The notes under the pieces were generated by a model. It saw only the letters and a list, made by a program, of their open reading frames with translations, ran no database searches and had not been told where the DNA came from. The position numbers were made by a program, and so were the translations under genes. Of a DNA stretch of 64,000 nucleotides, positions 16,063 through 24,284 are shown piece after piece (positions within the stretch are counted from its first letter, which is position 1; the number at the start of each line of letters is the position of its first letter). This stretch comes from Prolixibacteraceae bacterium (GTDB lineage: Bacteria; Bacteroidota; Bacteroidia; Bacteroidales; Prolixibacteraceae). The stretch covers positions 1 to 64,000 of the forward strand of contig JAQUIJ010000014.1 of assembly GCA_028683385.1 (NCBI GenBank), read 5' to 3'.

Positions 16063-16512
16063 ATGAAAACGTATAAGAAAGTTCTTCCATTAATCACTCT
16101 GAAGAAAACCAAATCAGATTTTCACTGCGCAAAGATTGTAACTTCAGCCGATGCCAATGAATTTATCCGTAACTTTTATTCGGATGATATCGGAATCTTT
16201 GAAAGTTTTTTCATCCTTTTGCTAAACCGAAACAATACGACAATTGGTTATGCCAAGATTTCGCAAGGCGGTATTGTAGGAACGGTTATCGATGCCACCA
16301 TCATTGCCAAGTACTGTGTGGAAGCTCTAGCCAAATCAGTAATCCTTGCTCACAATCATCCTTCCGGCGGACTTGTTCCAAGCCAGCAGGATAAAGATAT
16401 TACCCGAAAAATAACAGATACTCTGAAGATTTTTGACTGCACCGTTCTTGACCACATCATACTTACTGAAGATTCTTTTTTCTCCTTTGCCGATGACGGA
16501 ATGATGTATTAG
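16063..16512 (+). CDS. RadC-family JAB/MPN domain protein
   Basis: The 149-residue protein has the RadC JAMM-like metal motif: AHNHPSGGLVPSQQD (about residues 102-116) provides two His and an Asp, with an upstream conserved region SQGGIVGTVIDATII. RadC-like proteins of this size are common on Bacteroidota mobile elements, including as anti-restriction genes; their biochemical role is not settled. The ATG is 9 bases after L3 and a terminator follows. It is the last repeat-preceded gene before oriT. Confidence 0.85.
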   Translation: MKTYKKVLPLITLKKTKSDFHCAKIVTSADANEFIRNFYSDDIGIFESFFILLLNRNNTTIGYAKISQGGIVGTVIDATIIAKYCVEALAKSVILAHNHPSGGLVPSQQDKDITRKITDTLKIFDCTVLDHIILTEDSFFSFADDGMMY

Positions 16513-16515
16513 AAG

Positions 16516-16537
16516 AAGCCCTACGGGGCTTTTTTTA
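16516..16537 (+). terminator. Rho-independent terminator
   Basis: AAGCCC, loop TACG, GGGCTT and T-run after the RadC-like gene. Confidence 0.8.
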
Positions 16538-16596
16538 TTCAGTAAATGACCGTGAGTTAATTGTCTTATCTTCAGCAAACAATTCAAACAATTCAA

Positions 16597-16605
16597 TAAA
16601 TTTGC
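16597..16605 (+). promoter_or_regulatory. Putative -7 promoter element
   Basis: TAAATTTGC fits the Bacteroidota -7 consensus TAnnTTTGC exactly and lies 23 bases before ATG 16629. No good -33 TTG is seen at the usual distance. Confidence 0.4.
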
Positions 16606-16628
16606 GTAAGATTTATAATTAAAAGGAT

Positions 16629-16901
16629 ATGAAGATTACGTTTTTATTAATATCAAGAGAAGGTTATGTAGGAGACTTCTATTATGACTGGCAATGCCCT
16701 TTTATACCTCGTATTGGAGAGGGCGTTCATATAGAAAACCTATATGATGACGGAACGTTTATTGTTTCAAAAGATGATAATATTGAATCGAAAGTAGATG
16801 ACATTGAATATCTTATTAAAAGTTCCAGTTGGAAAGTCGAAAGCATGACATGGTGCAAAAAAGAAGAGTATTCATTGATTATGAGTTTAAGGGGTGAATG
16901 A
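16629..16901 (+). CDS. Hypothetical protein (90 aa)
   Basis: Not recognised. It starts after AAAGGAT, a possible weak ribosome-binding site. The sequence is beta-rich (MKITFLLISREGYVGDFYYD at the start) and acidic, without membrane segments. Unlike its left neighbours it has no cassette repeat but its own promoter-like element. Confidence 0.6.
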   Translation: MKITFLLISREGYVGDFYYDWQCPFIPRIGEGVHIENLYDDGTFIVSKDDNIESKVDDIEYLIKSSSWKVESMTWCKKEEYSLIMSLRGE

Positions 16902-17120
16902 GTAATATAACTTTGGCAAGATCTGGAATTTGCATACACCGATCACCACTTAATAATTACTTTTTCGCTGGATTATTTCATTGTTATTTTGAGAAAAGGG
17001 TCATCGACGGTCGAAACGTGCGATGACCCCATTAATTTTAGTTGCTAGATTCCGCACTCAAGTTCTGAGAAATCTGTAAGCTGAATTGTCGTGCAACTTG
17101 ATCGGTTTACCTCTGTTCAA

Positions 17121-17411
17121 TTATTTACCTCCGTTCAGAACACTGAGCTTTTCTCTAAGCTCTATTAATCCCGCTTTTTGCAAACAGTCAGACGAAAATG
17201 CCCTCAGTTCGTTCAAACTCTCTTCAGGAACATTGTTCAGAAGGTTGGATGATTTATCATCATCCTTTGCTGCCAGCCCCCGCTCAATTACGCTATTAAG
17301 CAGCAATACATTTTTACGCGACATTTTCAAATCAATCTTCACCGTTTCATTCATGCCAGGGATACTCAAAATGGTATCATAAACCTTGGCCACATCATTT
17401 GTTGTCAGCAT
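17121..17411 (-). CDS. Hypothetical protein (96 aa)
   Basis: Not recognised. It is the only minus-strand gene in the mobilisation region. I chose ATG 17411 (MLTTNDVAKVYDTIL) over a TTG eight codons upstream. The protein is helical (MSRKNVLLLNSVIERGL, PEESLNELRAFSSDCLQ) and could be a small regulator or structural protein. It is divergent from the primase-like gene. Confidence 0.55.
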   Translation of the reverse strand: MLTTNDVAKVYDTILSIPGMNETVKIDLKMSRKNVLLLNSVIERGLAAKDDDKSSNLLNNVPEESLNELRAFSSDCLQKAGLIELREKLSVLNGGK

Positions 17412-17567
17412 AATTACTCGTTTTAAATTAGACAAAATTTACGCTGTAAAAGTAATGCGCCATTTTCAAACCATCCCAGTCAAAATATAGCGAGGATGGG
17501 TAAAACCCATACCGCTTGTTTACCTTCGTATCATTGAAACTGAATAGTGAACTTGAAAATGTGCGGT

Positions 17568-18470
17568 ATGAATTTCAGGAATCAAGGGCTTTCTATAAGC
17601 GAGGCTAAAGAAAAGGACATGGTAAATTACCTGTCAGCATTAGGTCACGAGCCAACAAAAATCAGGAATAATGACTATTGGTATCTATCACCACTCCGGG
17701 AAGAAAAAACACCATCCTTTAAGGTTAACAGGAAGCTTAACCGGTGGTACGATCATGGTCTGGGCAGAGGAGGAAACCTGATAGATTTCGGCATCGAATA
17801 TCACCACTGTACTTTTGGTGAATTGCTTGACAAACTAAGTGGTAATCTTTCTTTTCAAAAGCCAAATGGTCAGATATTAAAAAGAGTATCAAAACCAGAG
17901 CCGAAGATTAAAGTTTTGGGTGATTTTCCACTCACTTCATTTGTCTTATTACGGTACCTAGAACAAAGACATATCCCAATAGAAATTGCCCAAAAATATT
18001 GTCGTGAAATTCGCTATGAATTGAACGGTAAAACCTACTATGGCATTGGTTTTAAAAATGATTCGGGAGGATGGGAAATCCGCAATCCTTACTTCAAAGC
18101 AAGCAGTTCGCCAAAGGATATCACCACCTTTAAAAATGGTTCGGATGAAGCGGTCGTATTTGAAGGTTTTACCGATTTTTTATCCTACCAGTTTCTCCAC
18201 AAAAACCTTCCTGAAAACAGTCAGGATTTTGTGATTTTAAATTCGGTTTCCTTCTTTGAAAGAGCACGCTCCTTTATGGAGCAACACCAGTCAATCCGGC
18301 TTTACCTGGACAGGGATGCTACCGGACAAAATTGCAGCAAGCGAGCACTTTCATTGAGTAATAAATATACCGATGAAAGCAAGCTATACAAAAACTATAA
18401 AGACTTTAATGACTGGATGATAAATTCTGGCAAGTTGCAGAAAAAGCGATTAAGGCAAAAGTTAAGGTAG
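17568..18470 (+). CDS. DnaG-type primase-like protein (TOPRIM)
   Basis: About 300 residues; ATG 17568 is one of several possible starts (GTG 17547, ATG 17559). The N-terminal part matches the CHC2 region of primases (REEKTPSFKVNRKLNRWYDH, then GRGGNLIDFG) although the canonical zinc-binding cysteines are mostly absent. The C-terminal half is a TOPRIM domain with EAVVFEGFTDFLSYQ and IRLYLDRDATGQ, giving the Glu and DxD metal ligands. Such proteins make primers on transferred single-stranded DNA in conjugative and mobilisable elements. It lies just left of oriT. Confidence 0.85.
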   Translation: MNFRNQGLSISEAKEKDMVNYLSALGHEPTKIRNNDYWYLSPLREEKTPSFKVNRKLNRWYDHGLGRGGNLIDFGIEYHHCTFGELLDKLSGNLSFQKPNGQILKRVSKPEPKIKVLGDFPLTSFVLLRYLEQRHIPIEIAQKYCREIRYELNGKTYYGIGFKNDSGGWEIRNPYFKASSSPKDITTFKNGSDEAVVFEGFTDFLSYQFLHKNLPENSQDFVILNSVSFFERARSFMEQHQSIRLYLDRDATGQNCSKRALSLSNKYTDESKLYKNYKDFNDWMINSGKLQKKRLRQKLR

Positions 18471-18577
18471 TTCTGGAATTAAACTGAATCAATCTTGAAG
18501 TGCCTGAAAGCGTCAAAATGCCATTTTAAGGTCTGAAGGACGTTCGAAAGGCTGAAAGATTGCCACGTTCCTGCAAT

Positions 18578-18643
18578 CGGCAAGATGTCCGGTTGTTAAA
18601 CAACCGAATCTTGCCGCCCCACACTCGAAACTCGTGGGCGGGG
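18578..18643 (+). other. oriT-like region with nested hairpins
   Basis: CGGCAAGAT at 18578-18586 pairs with ATCTTGCCG at 18608-18616, enclosing CGGTTGT / ACAACCG; directly after it CCCAC pairs with GTGGG inside CCCCAC...GTGGGCGGGGG (18617-18643). Such a hairpin just upstream of mobC and relaxase genes is the usual place and form of an origin of transfer. The nick site cannot be read directly. Confidence 0.65.
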
Positions 18644-18690
18644 GATGCTGATACGATTAAAGGAGTTTGAAAACATGAAAAAGAGATGAG

Positions 18691-19080
18691 ATGGGAAGAG
18701 AGAATTCAAACCGGACACGCATCATCGGGCTTCGCCTGACTCCCGCTGAATATGCGAAAATTGAACGAAAATGGAAGGCGAGTACCTGCCGAAAACTAAG
18801 CGATTATGTGCGGCATAACCTTTTTGAAAAACCGGTAACCAGTTATTACCGGAATCAATCGACGGATGATTTTATGGCTGAAATGGTGCTCCTCAGAAAC
18901 GAGCTGAACCACATCGGAAACAACTTCAACCAGGCGGTAAAACGACTGCATACACTTAACCAGATTTCCGAATTCAGAAGTTGGCTGATCGCTTATGAAG
19001 TGGAGAAAAAGACACTCTTCAACAAGGTGGACGAGATCAAAAAGCATGTTCAAAAAATAGCGGAATCATGGTTACAGTAA
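18691..19080 (+). CDS. mobC: MobC-like relaxosome accessory protein
   Basis: A 129-residue protein with an N-terminal ribbon-helix-helix-like segment (RTRIIGLRLTPAEYAKIERK, about 8-27) and the MobC family core NELNHIGNNFNQAVKRL (about 70-86). MobC proteins bind oriT and help the relaxase to reach the nick site. It overlaps the relaxase gene by 13 bases. Confidence 0.85.
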   Translation: MGRENSNRTRIIGLRLTPAEYAKIERKWKASTCRKLSDYVRHNLFEKPVTSYYRNQSTDDFMAEMVLLRNELNHIGNNFNQAVKRLHTLNQISEFRSWLIAYEVEKKTLFNKVDEIKKHVQKIAESWLQ

Positions 19081-20372
19081 TCAAAACAGGACAATCCATT
19101 CACCGCATTTTTAACTACAATGAGAACAAGGTGAAAGTAGGAGTGGCGGAGTGCATCGGAGCCGGAAATTATCCCATTGATTCGGATAAAATGAGCCTTT
19201 CGATGAAGCTTAACCGTTTTCTAAAACAGTTGGAATTGAATGAAAATGTGACACGAAACAGCGTACATATTTCTCTGAATTTTCCTCCTTCTGAAAGCCA
19301 TTTGTCCAAAGAGAATTTATTGGTTATTGCCGAGTCTTATATGGAAAAAATCGGCTTCGGGAAACAACCGTACCTGGTTTATCAGCACCATGATGCGGGG
19401 CATCCGCATATCCATTTGGTATCCATAAAAGTGCGTCCGGATGGTAGCCGGATTGACATGAACAACATTGGCCGCAACCAATCGGAACAAGCACGAAAAG
19501 CCATCGAAAAGGAGTTCGGTCTGGTCAATGCCGAAGCACAAAAAAAACAGGAACAATATCGCTTAAACCCAGTATCCGCGGCAAAGGTGATGTACGGTAA
19601 ATCGCAAACCAAAATGGCTATACAAAATGTATTGGAAGCGGTATTAAAACAGTATCGTTATACCAGCCTTCCGGAGCTAAATGCAGTGCTCAAACAATAC
19701 AATGTTATTGCCGAACGGGGTAGTGAAAATTCAAGGGTTTACCAACACAACGGTTTGCTGTACCGGATACTGGATGCTGAAGGAAATCCAATTGGTGTGC
19801 CGATTAAAGCAAGCCTGTTTTACAACAATCCAAACCTTAAATTTTTGGAAGAGAAGTTTATCGAAAATGAAGCGAAGGGGATGCCGCATAAAGCGCGGAT
19901 TAAGAATGCCATTGATTTGCTTTTAACAGGAAAAAAGGTAACACTCCAGAATTTGATAAAAGCATTGGAGAAACAGGGAATTCATATTGCCCTTCGCCAG
20001 AATAGTACAGGTTTGATTTATGGTATCACCTATGTTGATCACCAGACCAAATGCGTTTTCAACGGGAGTGTACTGGGCAAGCAGTACAGTGCAAAAGCCA
20101 TTCAGGAACGTTGCCAACCAAAAACAGTTCCTGGGCAGAAATTGCCTCCGCATTCAGCCCAGGAACCGATTGGGTTACAGCCTCAGACTAAAGCCGGTGA
20201 GGCAGAAACCAAGGCGCATCCAAACGCCTTACAGATTACTACACCTTTCAAAGAAATTGAAAATTTACTGGATACCCTGATGCAACCGGAACAGGCATCA
20301 AATTACCTGCCTTACCAGTTGAAACGGAAGAAGAAAAGGAGGAGAAGAAAAAACCTGAATAACAATCAATAG
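19068..20372 (+). CDS. mobA: Relaxase / mobilisation nuclease
   Basis: The 434-residue protein has an N-terminal VirD2/MobA-like relaxase domain. The metal-binding motif is seen in YQHHDAGHPHIHLVSIKV (about residues 104-121), with HxH and an upstream His. It nicks oriT and stays covalently attached to the 5' end during transfer. The C-terminal 150 residues are less conserved and end in a very basic tail (KRKKKRRRRKNL). It overlaps mobC and is followed by the coupling protein gene. Confidence 0.9.
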   Translation: MVTVIKTGQSIHRIFNYNENKVKVGVAECIGAGNYPIDSDKMSLSMKLNRFLKQLELNENVTRNSVHISLNFPPSESHLSKENLLVIAESYMEKIGFGKQPYLVYQHHDAGHPHIHLVSIKVRPDGSRIDMNNIGRNQSEQARKAIEKEFGLVNAEAQKKQEQYRLNPVSAAKVMYGKSQTKMAIQNVLEAVLKQYRYTSLPELNAVLKQYNVIAERGSENSRVYQHNGLLYRILDAEGNPIGVPIKASLFYNNPNLKFLEEKFIENEAKGMPHKARIKNAIDLLLTGKKVTLQNLIKALEKQGIHIALRQNSTGLIYGITYVDHQTKCVFNGSVLGKQYSAKAIQERCQPKTVPGQKLPPHSAQEPIGLQPQTKAGEAETKAHPNALQITTPFKEIENLLDTLMQPEQASNYLPYQLKRKKKRRRRKNLNNNQ

Positions 20373-20402
20373 TAACAAATAACAACAAAAAATCTTAAAG
20401 CT

Positions 20403-22391
20403 ATGGCAATGCAGACAGGTGAGAACGAACAGGCGATGAGGAAAATTCTGGATATGACCAGGCTGATCAGCATTATAATATTAGTGATCCATTTTTATTA
20501 TTACTGCTATGCTGCCTTTCAGGAGTGGGGATTGAGCAGCACATTGAGTGACCGCTTATTGAGCAATATTTACAGAACAGGATTGTTCGGAAGCTTTCAT
20601 AAATCGAAGTTCCTCGCTTTGGGTTTTCTGTTTATCTCCCTGTTGGGCGCAAAAGGTAGAAAAAATGAAAAACTGAATCACAAAACAGCCTTTGCTTACA
20701 TTATTACCGGGCTGCTGATTTATTTTACAAGCTACTTGGCCTTGCTGGTGAAAATAAAGACAACGGAGCTGGCAATAGTGTACATGGGTATTACTTCCAT
20801 TGGCTTTTTACTCGTGTTATCGGGCGGTACATTGTTATCGCGAATAATCAGTAACAAGCTCAATAATAAAGATATTTTCAATAAGGAAAACGAGACGTTT
20901 CCACAGGAGGAACGCCTCCTGGAGAACGAATATTCCATTAACCTGCCAGCCCGTTACCAGCTTAAAGATAAGATACGTAATAGTTGGATCAATATCATTA
21001 ACCCTTTTCGTGGAGTAATGGTGTTGGGAACGCCCGGTTCGGGTAAATCTTATTTTGTGATACGACATATCATTACACAACATATCCGTAAAGGTTTTAC
21101 CATGTTCGTGTACGACTTCAAGTTTGACGACCTTTCCAGAATTGCTTACAATACATGGCTGAAAAACAAGCATAAGTACCCCAAGCCTCCAGCCTTTTAT
21201 GTGATCAATTTTGATGACCTGACCCGAAGCCACCGCTGCAATCCACTGGAACCGTCAGCCATGACCGACATTACGGATGCAGCAGAATCAGCACGTACCA
21301 TTCTGATGGGATTAAATAGAGAATGGATCAAACGTCAGGGCGACTTCTTTGTGGAATCGCCAATCAACTTTTTGACGGCTGTGATCTGGTATTTAAAAAA
21401 GTATAATGATGGTGAATTTTGCACCCTGCCTCATGTTATTGAGTTGATGCAGGTGGACTATGACAGCCTGTTCACTTTGCTCCGGACAGAAAAAGAGATT
21501 GAGGTGCTGATCAACCCTTTTGTGAACGCCTATCTAAATGATGTTATGGAGCAACTGGAAGGTCAGATCGCTTCTGCCAAAGTAGCCATGGCCAGACTTT
21601 CTTCTCCGCAATTGTACTACGTTTTATCTGGGAATGACTTTTCGCTCGACATCAACAATCTGGATGAACCAAAGATTGTATGTATGGGCAATAATCCACA
21701 AAAAATACAGATATACGGAGCCGTATTGTCTCTTTATGTAACCCGTTTAGTGAAGCTGGTGAACAAGAAAGGCAAACAAAAAAGCAGCCTTATTTTTGAT
21801 GAGTTTCCAACCATCTACCTCAATAATATGGACTCCCTTATCGCTACTGCGAGAAGCAACAAGGTGGCTACCTGCCTGGGGATTCAGGACTTCAGCCAGC
21901 TTCGCAAAGATTATGGTCGTGAACAGGCAGATGTGATCATGAACATTACCGGCAATATTGTTAGCGGGCAGGTAACAGGCGATACGGCCAAGCAATTATC
22001 AGAGCGCTTTGGAAAGATTATGCAGGATCGGGAAAGTCTTTCCATAAATGCTTCTGATACTTCCATCAGCCGCTCCAAACAACTGGAATCTGCTGTGCCA
22101 CCCTCTAAAATATCAGGACTAAGTTCCGGAGAGTTTGTTGGGATGGTAGCTGATGACCCAGACTGTAAAATTGAGCTGAAAACGTTCCATTGCGAGATAT
22201 TAAACAATCACGATGCTCTGAAGAAAGAACAGGATAATTATAAGGATATTCAAGTTATCCGCAAGCTGGACAATACGATGGTGCAACGCAACTATCTTCA
22301 GATAAAACAGGATGTACAGGATATTATTCAGTCGGAAATGGAACGATTGCTGAACGATCCGGGGCTAAATCATTTGGTAGTGAGAAAGTGA
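20403..22391 (+). CDS. VirD4/TraG-type coupling protein
   Basis: The 662-residue protein has four N-terminal membrane segments (about residues 15-35, 60-75, 95-118 and 122-145), then an ATPase domain with Walker A GTPGSGKSYFV (about 203-213), the following FVYDFKFDDLS, and Walker B SSLIFDEFPTIYL (about 461-473). It pumps the relaxosome to a type IV secretion channel. No channel genes are in the window, so the element either extends elsewhere or borrows a channel. Confidence 0.9.
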   Translation: MAMQTGENEQAMRKILDMTRLISIIILVIHFYYYCYAAFQEWGLSSTLSDRLLSNIYRTGLFGSFHKSKFLALGFLFISLLGAKGRKNEKLNHKTAFAYIITGLLIYFTSYLALLVKIKTTELAIVYMGITSIGFLLVLSGGTLLSRIISNKLNNKDIFNKENETFPQEERLLENEYSINLPARYQLKDKIRNSWINIINPFRGVMVLGTPGSGKSYFVIRHIITQHIRKGFTMFVYDFKFDDLSRIAYNTWLKNKHKYPKPPAFYVINFDDLTRSHRCNPLEPSAMTDITDAAESARTILMGLNREWIKRQGDFFVESPINFLTAVIWYLKKYNDGEFCTLPHVIELMQVDYDSLFTLLRTEKEIEVLINPFVNAYLNDVMEQLEGQIASAKVAMARLSSPQLYYVLSGNDFSLDINNLDEPKIVCMGNNPQKIQIYGAVLSLYVTRLVKLVNKKGKQKSSLIFDEFPTIYLNNMDSLIATARSNKVATCLGIQDFSQLRKDYGREQADVIMNITGNIVSGQVTGDTAKQLSERFGKIMQDRESLSINASDTSISRSKQLESAVPPSKISGLSSGEFVGMVADDPDCKIELKTFHCEILNNHDALKKEQDNYKDIQVIRKLDNTMVQRNYLQIKQDVQDIIQSEMERLLNDPGLNHLVVRK

Positions 22392-22425
22392 TAAATTGGT
22401 TTCAAATTCTAAAATAATTTCATCA

Positions 22426-23451
22426 ATGACAAACAGGGAAAACAGGTTAATTGAAGGAAAGGCACTGTTCAATGAGATTTCCCAACTTATTGAACAAAGT
22501 CAGCAGCAACTGAATACACAAGCCAATAGTACCCTTACCATACTCTTCTGGCACATTGGCAACCGCATTAATCAAAGCATACTTCAAAAGAAGCGGGCAG
22601 AATATGGCAAACAGATTGTCGTTACACTGTCACGACAATTAACCGAGAAATACGGCAGAAATTTTGAAGAGAAAAATTTACGCCGGATGCTCCAATTTGC
22701 AGAACAGTTTGCCGATAAAGAGATTGTAGTTACACTAGCCCGACAATTGAGCTGGTCCCATTTTTTAGTACTGTTGCCGCTCAAAAATCCTGAAGCCAAG
22801 CTCTTTTATGCCAAATCAGTTGCTGGACAGACACTGGGCGTAAGGGATTTGCGAAAACAAATTGCCGCAAAAACATTTGAACGAACTACTATCGCCAACT
22901 TACAAAACTTTAGCAATAACCCTGCTACTCAAAATGGGTTTAAAGATCCTTATCTTTTAGATTTTTTAGGGTTGCAAAACACCTATTTGGAGAAGGATTT
23001 AGAAGAGGCAATTTTAAGGGAATTAGAAGCCTTCATATTAGAACTAGGTAACGGTTTTGCTTTTGTAGAGCGTCAGAAAAGGATGATAATTGATGGTGAA
23101 GATTTTTATTTAGACTTGTTATTCTATCATCGTAATTTTAAACGTCTGGTAGCTATAGAATTAAAACTGGGTAAGTTTGAGGCTAAGCATAAAGGACAAA
23201 TGGAATTGTATTTAAAATGGTTAGACAGATATGAAAAAAAAGAAGGTGAATTGCCGCCGGTTGGCTTAATACTTTGTGCCGAGAGCAGCCGGGAACAGGT
23301 GGAATTACTTGAAATGTACAAAGATGGGATAATGGTTGCCGAATACTGGACAGAGTTACCACCCAAAAAGCAATTAGAGAAAAAGATACACAGCATTTTA
23401 ATAGAAGCCAAAGAAAGGATAGATCGAAAAAAAAATACTTGGGTAATCTGA
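22426..23451 (+). CDS. DUF1016/YhcG-family PDDEXK nuclease-like protein
   Basis: About 341 residues from ATG 22426; an upstream in-frame start at 22396 is less likely. The N-terminal domain (LTILFWHIGNRINQ, EKYGRNFEEKNLRRMLQFAE, QLSWSHFLVLLPLKNPEAK) is typical of DUF1016. The C-terminal domain has the PDDEXK-like FYLDLLFYHRNFKRLVAIEL followed by K and later GLILCAE. Members are frequent in defence islands and mobile elements. It follows the coupling protein gene closely and may be the last gene of the mobilisation operon. Confidence 0.85.
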   Translation: MTNRENRLIEGKALFNEISQLIEQSQQQLNTQANSTLTILFWHIGNRINQSILQKKRAEYGKQIVVTLSRQLTEKYGRNFEEKNLRRMLQFAEQFADKEIVVTLARQLSWSHFLVLLPLKNPEAKLFYAKSVAGQTLGVRDLRKQIAAKTFERTTIANLQNFSNNPATQNGFKDPYLLDFLGLQNTYLEKDLEEAILRELEAFILELGNGFAFVERQKRMIIDGEDFYLDLLFYHRNFKRLVAIELKLGKFEAKHKGQMELYLKWLDRYEKKEGELPPVGLILCAESSREQVELLEMYKDGIMVAEYWTELPPKKQLEKKIHSILIEAKERIDRKKNTWVI

Positions 23452-23601
23452 AGATTTGTAAAATTTCAGGCTTTTAGAGCATTAAACCAAAGGTTTTGTT
23501 TCATATTGTATATTGTTTCTAGGAAGCAATACTGTAAAATTAATAGTGGATTTAATATTAATACACTTATTTTACAGATTCAATTCGAATGCAGATTAAA
23601 C

Positions 23602-24264
23602 ATGACCAATTCTTTGCATAAAATAATAATTGCCGATTCACAGTATTTGGTTGTTGAAGCACTAAAAACTTTACTGGGAAATGACGAGCGGTTTATTATT
23701 TCCGGTGTTGTAAATTCAAAATTTGAATTGCTAAAAGTTCTGGAACACGAACTTTGTGGATTATTAATCACGGACTTTAATCTGGTTGATTACGAAGGTT
23801 TTGATGATCTTAGAAGAGTAAAACGAACGTTTCCTGATTTAGTGATTCTTATACTTACCAATTCGATCAGCAAAGTCGAATTTGCAGAATTGTCTAAAAT
23901 TGGTATTAAGAATATTATTTACAAAACTGCTGACAGGGAAGAGATTCTGGCGGCAATTGATGCTGCATTGAGGGGTAAGAAATATTTTGCTGAAGAAATA
24001 CTCGATATGATCATCGAACAGGGTGATAATAGACAAGAGCCAGAAGAACCAACCCACCTCACTAGCTCGGAAATTGAAATCGTAAGACTGATTGCCGGAG
24101 GACTTACGACCAAAGAGATTGCCAATAAGAAAAATATCAGTTTTCATACCGTGAACACGCATCGGAAAAATATCTTCCGGAAAATGGAAGTATCCAATGC
24201 TTCCGAATTGATTATGCAGGCCATAAGGGCCGGATGGATCGATAATATTGAGTACTTCATTTAA
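23602..24264 (+). CDS. NarL/LuxR-type response regulator
   Basis: The 220-residue protein (ATG 23602; the open frame begins earlier but without coding look) has an N-terminal receiver domain: IIADSQ, the phospho-acceptor Asp in LLITDFNLVDYEG, then LILTNS and IIYKTADREE with the conserved Lys. The C-terminal LuxR helix-turn-helix is SEIEIVRLIAGGLTTKEIA followed by SFHTVNTHRKNIFRKM. No sensor kinase is adjacent. Confidence 0.85.
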   Translation: MTNSLHKIIIADSQYLVVEALKTLLGNDERFIISGVVNSKFELLKVLEHELCGLLITDFNLVDYEGFDDLRRVKRTFPDLVILILTNSISKVEFAELSKIGIKNIIYKTADREEILAAIDAALRGKKYFAEEILDMIIEQGDNRQEPEEPTHLTSSEIEIVRLIAGGLTTKEIANKKNISFHTVNTHRKNIFRKMEVSNASELIMQAIRAGWIDNIEYFI

Positions 24265-24284
24265 GCTTCCACTCATAAAATACT

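Noticed and set aside
18471-18690. tRNA or other stable RNA gene before mobC
   Set aside because: The hairpins do not form a cloverleaf and their place before mob genes fits oriT better.
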